This document shows positions 54,091 through 61,700 of a stretch of DNA of 64,000 bases, piece after piece. The stretch lies in assembly GCA_964591455.1 (NCBI GenBank), contig CAZQDZ010000014.1:1-64000 (forward strand). The letters run 5' to 3'. This DNA comes from RFSX01 sp964591455. Lineage in GTDB: Bacteria > Bacteroidota > Bacteroidia > Chitinophagales > Saprospiraceae. A model generated the notes under the pieces. The model was not told the DNA's origin, made no database searches, and saw only the letters and a list, made by a program, of their open reading frames with translations. How positions within the stretch are numbered: position 1 is the stretch's first letter; every line of letters starts with the position of its first letter. Position numbers and translations under genes: made by a program.

Positions 54091-57000
54091 ATGTCCGATT
54101 ACCGATTTACCCATAGTGGACTATTTGGTCCACTTAATCATTTCTGTGCAGCTATAGAATATAGAATTGCGCTCAAAAGTCTATTATTTATATTGCTGGG
54201 TTGTATACTGGCTGGGTCTGCCTATGGTCAGTGTGATATGATTTGCCATTCCCAAGTCAACCTTAGTCTCAATGAGAATTGTGAAGCGACTGTTACGCCT
54301 GAAATGCTTATTGTATCAGGTCCAGCAGGAACTTTTTCACTGGCACTCACAGACGAAAATGGTGACGCGATAGGCTCTACTACAGTCACAGAGAATCTTT
54401 TAAATCAAAATCTGACGTACAGTCTTACAAGCACTAATCCCAATTGTTCGGTTTCTTGCCAAGGCAATATTCTAGTAGAATATAAATTGCTCCCCATCAT
54501 AGAATGTCCGACAGATTTGACTCTGTCATGTGGCGCATTAGACCTTTTGCCTCCCCCAGTAGTTACAGGTGGTGGTGAATGTATAGATGCCGCTTTCAGG
54601 ATATTTCTGGCAGAAGAGGTGAGAGAGAATGCGCCGAGTTGTGACCCAGATTTCACCCAATTTGTAGTAAGGACATATATAGCTACTGATGATAACGGTA
54701 ATACGGCAAGTTGTGTACAGAACATATCTCTGCGCAGACCAGATTTAGATAACCTGCAGCTTCCGAGTGGTACAGTGACAATCTCATGCAGCGCTACTGA
54801 CCAATATATTTTTGACGATAACGGTATACCCTTACCGTGGGTATCGACTTCGATAGTCGAGGGACCTGGGATAGGAGAGTTTATAGGGGTAACAGAGAAT
54901 GTAGGCGTACCTTTTGTTTGCAGTCCTTTAGGGATATTTACTAATGTAGGCTTTTGTAACCCTACAGGATCAGGCACTGGTAGTGGCACACCATTTCTTC
55001 CTACTAGTGGAGCGACTATAGTTACACCAGATGGAGTAATACTTGTTTCAGGAGATGTACCGTCAGCATGCAATGGTGTTGTATTATTTACTGATACACC
55101 TATACCAGGTGATGGCTGTAGGAGACAAGTCATTAGAACATGGGAAGTACTTGAATGGTTTTGCGGATCAGAATTGGTTGCTGGACCAAGTTCCCAACTC
55201 ATAGAAGTCATAGATGATGTCGCACCACAATTCGACTGTCCGCCTGATTTTACGGTAACGACTGATGATAACTGTGGTGGACAAGTTACAGTCCCACCTG
55301 TCAGTCCTACTGATGCTTGTGGCAATGGATACAGATTTAGAATAACTCAAGAATTAGGATTCATAGAAACTAACGGAGGTGAAGTTAATCTCCAAGTAGG
55401 CGACAATACAGTCACATATGAAGTGAGTGATAATTGTGGAAATTCTTCCACATGTGAAGTGATGGTGACAGTAAGGGATTTGACAGAGCCAGTTGCAATA
55501 TGTGAACGAACGACTACCGTCTCACTCAATGATGCTGGTACTGCCAGAGTACCAGCCTCGGTCTTTGATGATGGCAGCTGGGATGAGTGTGGAATTGGTA
55601 TGATGCAAGTTAGTCTGATGCCAGTCCCAGGTGACTTTAGCAATTTGAATTTTGGTCCATATGTGAATTTTGATTGTGCTGATGAAGGATTAGAAATAAT
55701 GGTTGTGTATAGAGTGTTTGATCTAGGTGGCAACTTTAGCGATTGTATGGTTATGGTCGAAGTCCAAGACAAGACAGCGCCACAAATAACCTGTCCTAAA
55801 GATTTTACTGTTGATTGTAGAGAAACGATTGTTCTAGATAATTTGACTTTAGATTTTGGAGAGCCAGCAATTACTGATAACTGTGCACAGATGTATGTTG
55901 CCCAAGAAACTGTTTTATCAGATTTAGATCAGTGCGGTAATGGTGAGGTCGTCAGAAGCTTTGATATAATTAGGAATGGTGTCACTTTGGGTATTACTTG
56001 CCAACAGAATATTACGGTAACAGATTTGGACCCTTTTCAGGCTAGTGATATAGTATGGCCAGTGGACCTAGGCTTAGTGGATTCTGGAAGATGCTCAGTC
56101 GTAGATCTGGCACCGAGTAATTTAGATCCTCCATTTGGTGTACCTACATTTCCTACGGTAGATGACCATTGTGCTCTACTAGGCGTTGATTTTAATGACG
56201 TTGTTACAGGACAAGGTGGATGCATGACCATCACGAGACACTGGGCTGTCATAGATTGGTGTAACCAAACCAATGGAACCTTTGCCATATTTGAAATCCC
56301 ACAAGATCAAGTAATTACAATCAGCAGCACCACTACACCTGATATTGTACTTAGGGCTGACCCAATAATATTTTCCTCTAACACTGGAGACTGTGTTAAT
56401 TCAGATGTCTCTGTCTCTGTCACAGCACCTAACGTATGTCAGGAAGGTCTCGTATGGACTTATACAGTTAGAGACTTAGGAGGGACAGTATTTGCCTCAG
56501 GCAATGATAACGTACTAACGGGAGTCTTTTCTGCAGGTACTTATAATATTGAATGGACTGCAACGACTGCCTGCGGTTTAACTTCTACCCAAATGCAAGG
56601 CTTACTCGTTCAGAATACCAAAGCACCTATTCCTGTATGTATGAATGGTATGCCATTGCCATTAGTGGACGGTGCAGCTACCTTAGAACCTTCTATGATT
56701 GATGTAGGTAGTTATTCTTCTTGTAATAATCCTTTACAAGTGAGTTTTAGTTCAGATGTAACAGATGTAATCAGAACCTTTACTTGTGCACAGCAGGGAG
56801 ATATGTCTATAGAGTTATGGGTTACTGATGCAGTAACAGGCGTGTCAGATTTTTGTATTGCACAGATTACTGTTGTCGCTGACATGACCTGTACGCCAAC
56901 ATCGAATATGTTTTCCGTATCTGGTGAGATACATACAGAACAATATAAGAGTATAGAAAGAGTTGAGGTCACAATATCAAGTAATGTACCATCTACACAA

Positions 57001-58131
57001 ACGGATGCAGAAGGGTCTTATGCATTTCAACAAATGCCAAGTACAGAACCTTACGAGGTCTCTCCAAGCAAAGATGTGGATCATGGCAATGGTGTCAATA
57101 CCTTGGATTTAATCCATATTCAAAGGCACATTTTAGGGCTACAAAAAATAGAAAGTCCATATCAATTAATTGCAGCGGATATCAATAACAGTCAGAATGT
57201 AGATGCCACAGATCTTGTAGAACTGAGAAAGCTCATTCTAGGTATATACGAGGAATTTCCAGACAATGAAAGCTGGAGATTTATTGATGCTACTCATGTA
57301 TTTAAAGACAGGACAAATCCATGGATAGACTATGGAGTAGAATCCATGCAAATCAATAATATGACAGGAGATGTCACTGCAGATTTTATAGGTGTTAAAG
57401 TAGGAGATGTGGATGGGACTTCTGTAGGTTCCCTTTATGACTCTGCTACAGACTTCAGGTCGCAAAGATGGCCATTAGAATTTGTCTTGCAAGAACAAGA
57501 TATCTATCCAGGACAACATGTTACACTGCCTGTATATTCTAGAAATTACGAGAATATATTAGGCTGGCAAGGCGCTATAACTTTTGACAAGGATTTAATA
57601 ACAATCATCAATATAAAACCATCATCAGATGTTGAAGAGGTGATTATAAATACTGATAGGCTTGACGAAGGATATTTTTCATTTAGTTATGCAGGTGTAG
57701 ACCATACAAATCTATCCGAAGACAAGCTAATATTTAATATAGAATTCATTTCAGAATTAGCTATGAGTTCAAGAGAAATATTTGCGTTAGCTACTGATTA
57801 TACAGAGTCTGAGGCCTATCGAGGAAATGATGAAGTTGTGCCATTGGTTCTAAGATCCAAAAAGGGTGAAGGCAAAAATGCATTAATTAAGGTAGTTCCT
57901 AATCCATGGATAAGTTCAACTAGAATTTTGACTGATATCAGAAAAGCAGGTGAAGTTACTTTTGAATTCTATGATTATAAAGGAGTCTTAATTTATCAAA
58001 CTGAAAAATATTTAGATGTAGGACAACAGACATTACACCTAGATGGCTCAATGCTTCCCGCTGAAGGAGTCATCTTCGTGAAATTGATTTCAGATAATAG
58101 TGTGTCCGAATTGAAAATGATAAAACACTAA
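54091..58131 (+). CDS. Giant HYR/dockerin/cohesin-like T9SS surface protein C
   Basis: 1346 residues from ATG 54091 (TTG 54085 also in frame). The signal sequence is preceded by about 28 extra residues (MSDYRFTHSGLFGPLNHF) and ends GSAYGQC. Same layout: Cys-rich domain, HYR-like domains (CPPDFTVTTDDNCGGQVTVPP, VQDKTAPQITCPKDFTVDC), GSGTGSGT linker, dockerin pair (57090-57260: GVNTLDLIHIQRHILGLQKI, DINNSQNVDATDLVELRKLILG), cohesin-like domain (about 57480-57800, GWQGAITFDKDLITI) and T9SS tail (KVVPNPWISSTRILTDI to VIFVKLISDNS). It is the most divergent of the three. Third of three tandem paralogues. Confidence 0.9.
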   Translation: MSDYRFTHSGLFGPLNHFCAAIEYRIALKSLLFILLGCILAGSAYGQCDMICHSQVNLSLNENCEATVTPEMLIVSGPAGTFSLALTDENGDAIGSTTVTENLLNQNLTYSLTSTNPNCSVSCQGNILVEYKLLPIIECPTDLTLSCGALDLLPPPVVTGGGECIDAAFRIFLAEEVRENAPSCDPDFTQFVVRTYIATDDNGNTASCVQNISLRRPDLDNLQLPSGTVTISCSATDQYIFDDNGIPLPWVSTSIVEGPGIGEFIGVTENVGVPFVCSPLGIFTNVGFCNPTGSGTGSGTPFLPTSGATIVTPDGVILVSGDVPSACNGVVLFTDTPIPGDGCRRQVIRTWEVLEWFCGSELVAGPSSQLIEVIDDVAPQFDCPPDFTVTTDDNCGGQVTVPPVSPTDACGNGYRFRITQELGFIETNGGEVNLQVGDNTVTYEVSDNCGNSSTCEVMVTVRDLTEPVAICERTTTVSLNDAGTARVPASVFDDGSWDECGIGMMQVSLMPVPGDFSNLNFGPYVNFDCADEGLEIMVVYRVFDLGGNFSDCMVMVEVQDKTAPQITCPKDFTVDCRETIVLDNLTLDFGEPAITDNCAQMYVAQETVLSDLDQCGNGEVVRSFDIIRNGVTLGITCQQNITVTDLDPFQASDIVWPVDLGLVDSGRCSVVDLAPSNLDPPFGVPTFPTVDDHCALLGVDFNDVVTGQGGCMTITRHWAVIDWCNQTNGTFAIFEIPQDQVITISSTTTPDIVLRADPIIFSSNTGDCVNSDVSVSVTAPNVCQEGLVWTYTVRDLGGTVFASGNDNVLTGVFSAGTYNIEWTATTACGLTSTQMQGLLVQNTKAPIPVCMNGMPLPLVDGAATLEPSMIDVGSYSSCNNPLQVSFSSDVTDVIRTFTCAQQGDMSIELWVTDAVTGVSDFCIAQITVVADMTCTPTSNMFSVSGEIHTEQYKSIERVEVTISSNVPSTQTDAEGSYAFQQMPSTEPYEVSPSKDVDHGNGVNTLDLIHIQRHILGLQKIESPYQLIAADINNSQNVDATDLVELRKLILGIYEEFPDNESWRFIDATHVFKDRTNPWIDYGVESMQINNMTGDVTADFIGVKVGDVDGTSVGSLYDSATDFRSQRWPLEFVLQEQDIYPGQHVTLPVYSRNYENILGWQGAITFDKDLITIINIKPSSDVEEVIINTDRLDEGYFSFSYAGVDHTNLSEDKLIFNIEFISELAMSSREIFALATDYTESEAYRGNDEVVPLVLRSKKGEGKNALIKVVPNPWISSTRILTDIRKAGEVTFEFYDYKGVLIYQTEKYLDVGQQTLHLDGSMLPAEGVIFVKLISDNSVSELKMIKH

Positions 58132-58272
58132 CATCCAATACCCTTTTACTACATTTTAATGTAGATTAAAATAACTGAATAAACCATTTAGGCTATATGT
58201 ATATCTAGAGAATCTGTTGATTTTTGATGCAACTTAGATGCGCTATTCAGTAAGATAAAATTTATATCCACG

Positions 58273-58305
58273 TGGCTACTATCGAAAAGATGGTAGCCAT
58301 TTTTT
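58273..58305 (+). terminator. Rho-independent terminator after paralogue C
   Basis: TGGCTAC (58273-58279) pairs with GTAGCCA (58293-58299) and is followed by TTTTTT. Confidence 0.8.
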
Positions 58306-58362
58306 ATACAAGCAATGAATATATAAATTAGGCAACTATAAATCGGGGAGGTAAAAAAAATA

Positions 58363-58390
58363 AACATATTATAAATTATTTTAATATGTT
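58363..58390. promoter_or_regulatory. Dyad AACATATTA-N10-TAATATGTT upstream of the SdrD-type gene
   Basis: Identical arms and 10-base spacer to 53920-53947, also followed by TTTGT. Located 330 bases before the ATG. Confidence 0.5.
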
Positions 58391-58720
58391 TGTTTCTGTT
58401 TACTTCCACAACACCTACCCTAATCCACTCCTAACACCCGCACAATACCCTGTGCCCTTATAATTATTGCTTAACCTGTTGTAATAAGCCTAGTGACTGC
58501 ATTGTATGGAATCAAGGTGTTTAAGTCAAACTCCTTGATACGTATTAGATTGCTATTGTATTTTCAATAGCCTCTTGTTGTGAAAGCATTATTCAGCAGC
58601 TCCGTCTTTTAACAGAAATGTTATAAGACTGCTATGTCCTGATAGAGTTTACCCTAGCTCTTATGTCTCACAAGTATGTATACTTCATACGATCATTTTA
58701 AAACAAGTGAAAACAATCCT

Positions 58721-61700
58721 ATGAAGTATACTGCTCTAGTATTCGCTATGTCTAGTATTGCCCTTTTTGTTTCTGGCAATAAACAATCACAGATTAAAAG
58801 TGACAGTCTCCAGCTCCTTGTGAAAAATTTGCATGCAGAAGATGTTGGTCAAAACATCCACACTAAACTTGCCTCACCTCCTGTTCCTGGAGTTATCAAA
58901 GGACGCGTTTTTAATGATGCAAACTTTGATGGGTTATTGGGAAAGAAGGAAGTAGGCGTGGCAAAATTAGGTGTTAACGTCTATGATGCGAAAAACACCT
59001 TGGTCGCAAAAGCTTCTACAAACGAAAAAGGATCCTGGATGGCAGAAGGCTTGAATGACGCATTGAAGTATCGCGTCGAATTAGTCGTTCCAGCAAATCT
59101 AGCTTCGCGAGTAAAATCAACACCACGAACTATAGAGGCCGGCGCAAAAATACAGTTCGCTCAGCCCAATACAACTGATGTCAACTTCGGTGTATACGAC
59201 CCTAGCCAATTCATAGAAACAAATCCAAGACTTATCACGCCATGTTATATTGGAGGAAATAGCAGTGGTGCCGAAGATGCCCTAGTGCAATGGAGATATA
59301 ATGACATAGGAGAAGGCGCTGATAATAAGCTTACCTCAGCAGAAGCCAGTCAAGTAGGTAGTTTGTGGGGAGTGGCTTATAATAGACAAGACGGAAAGGT
59401 ATACACTTCTGCAGTTCTCAAAAGACATGTCGGACTACACGAAAGTGATGCGGGCGGAGGCCTTGATGCCATCTATATTAATGACCCATATTCTTCCAAG
59501 CCTAATTCAGAACTTTGGTTGGAGCTACAAGATGACCTACGTATACCGGTCGGAAGTATCCCTAACAATACAGAAAGAGGATTGGATGTTGTGCCCAATT
59601 ATGATGTAGAAGCTTTTGCAGCGGCTGGAAAAATAGGACTAGGTGGTATCAAAATAAGTGATGACGGCAGTACGCTTTATGCTATGAACTTAAATGACAA
59701 AACGGTATATGCAATCGATATAGAATCTAAATCCCTTGTAGACTCTTATGCCATTCCTGATCCGGGATGTGTCGATGGTACCTTCAGGCCATGGGGCTTA
59801 GGTATCAGAGATGGAGTACTTTATGCAGGAGCAGTATGTGATGGCAGCAACCTCGTGGGCAGTCCACCAGATCTTTTTAATATTACCGCACGTCAAGTAC
59901 TATCAGCGCATGTGTTCAAATTAGAAGCCGGCACTTTCAGTTCTGTGCTAAGCTTCCCTTTGGACTATCTGAAAGAACCACCTTTTACTTATGGAGGTAA
60001 TTGCCGAAGTGTAACTGGCTGGTATGGCTGGATAGACGAATGGCCCAATCCCTGTGAAGCCAATAATATAGGTTATCCTCAACCGATCCTTTCTGATATA
60101 GATTGGGATGATCAAGGGGATATGATCTTGGGATTTATGGACAGATCTGGACTCCAAATCGGTTCGTCTAATTATGGTTTGACTGGCGAGACTATTCACT
60201 CCGTGTATAATGGAGGCGATATTTTGCATGCTTGTAATGATGGTTCTGATAACTGGGTTATAGAAAATCCTGCAACTTGTAGCAATGCTAACGGAGGTGC
60301 CATAGGTGGTACTAATAATACTTACTTGGATTTTATTTTACCTAGTAATCCTGATTACCCTAACGCTGGAGAATTTTTTGTAGGCGATTTTTTCCATGAT
60401 GCCGGTGACTTGGTTTCACCTGGATGGTTGCCCGGTCATGCGGAATTGTCACTAGGAGCTTTAGCAGTACTGCCTGGTGCAGGAGAAGTTGTTGTGACTG
60501 CCTATGATCCATTGACAGCTGCTGGAGGACTTTTTAATAGAGGTGGTGTCATCAAGTTAAGTACAACTGCAGGAATAAGAACTGCCCAAGGCTACCAATT
60601 ATATAATTCTGAAACTGATGATAATCTCACCTTTGGAAAAGGTACCGGACTAGGAGATCTTGAGATAATCACTGGTCGTCCGCAATCTTTTGTAGGTACG
60701 CATATCTGGAATGATGCAGATATGGATGGCATCCAAGATTCTGATGAATCAGCTCTGGAAGGCGTAACTGTCAGTGTATATAGGGAAGATGTCCTCATAG
60801 CCACGGATGTAACGGATAGTAAAGGCTTTACTGATTTTGCTTCAGCGACAGCCACACCAGAAGCCACTTGGGTGGGGACAGGAGAAGATGAGGCATTGAA
60901 TTCAGGTGTAGAATATACTTTCCGAATTGCGAGTGACCAATCAGCTTTGGCCAATTATGGATTGACAATTCAGAATGCTGAAGACGATAATGTAGACCAG
61001 CTAGATAGTGATGCCATAGAGATGGATAGTGAATTAGTTATTCCGTTTCAAATTGAGGAAGCCGGAACAGTGCAGTATGATTTCGGAATCGGACTGATAG
61101 ATGAAGTTGTTGATGAGGAAGAAGATGATAGTTGTGTATGCAGGGAAGCCATTTATCTAAATGAACCTGCCGGTAATGTTCATAAGTACTATATCAATCC
61201 TGATAATACGCTGACGGAAGTCGGTAGTCCCTGGTATGGAGGAAATGAAATGCCAAGTCCCCATGGTCTGGCGATAGATATCAATGGTAACCCAATAATA
61301 GGGGAAGATTTCAGAAGTTCTGATTTGAGAAAATTTAAAAGCAACGGAGAAATTTTTCCAGAAAGTGAGTTCAAGATAAGTACTACTGGTCAGTTTAACT
61401 TGGCATCCAATGGCGGAAGTGTCTTTACTAACGAACGAACAACAGCGTCTAACATCAACGAGTATGATCTCTGTACGGGCGAGCTCGTGGGTTCTGTATC
61501 ATTTTGTGAAGACATTAATAACGGAAGAGATTGGGGCTATTATAGGGACCCTCGCACTGGCATCCATTATGCCACTATCGGATTTGACAGTGGGACAACA
61601 AATTATTTATGGATATTCACAGATGCAGATTTCGAAAATGATGTCTGCATCAGCGCAGTCAATGATTCTGAAAATGGAACGCTTCTTCCTGGAGATCTGC

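Larger units (their letters stand above)
58132..58720. other. Long leader before the SdrD-type gene
   Basis: Gene-free; the 73-residue minus-strand ORF is not supported. It holds a terminator, a copy of the shared dyad, and two further hairpins: TCAAGG-T-GTTT/AAAC-T-CCTTGA (58512-58538) and GCTATTG/CAATAGC (58552-58571). Their position 150-210 bases before the ATG suggests a structured 5' leader. Confidence 0.5.

Noticed and set aside
54405..55325. 306-residue minus-strand ORF within paralogue C
   Set aside because: It is antisense to a strongly supported gene with signal peptide, conserved domains and paralogues.
45094..58131. A true cellulosome locus
   Set aside because: No glycoside hydrolases or scaffoldins with multiple cohesins are present; each protein has one dockerin pair and a single cohesin-like domain.
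58188..58409. 73-residue minus-strand ORF after paralogue C
   Set aside because: It runs across a terminator and the shared dyad, and its composition is that of AT-rich non-coding DNA.
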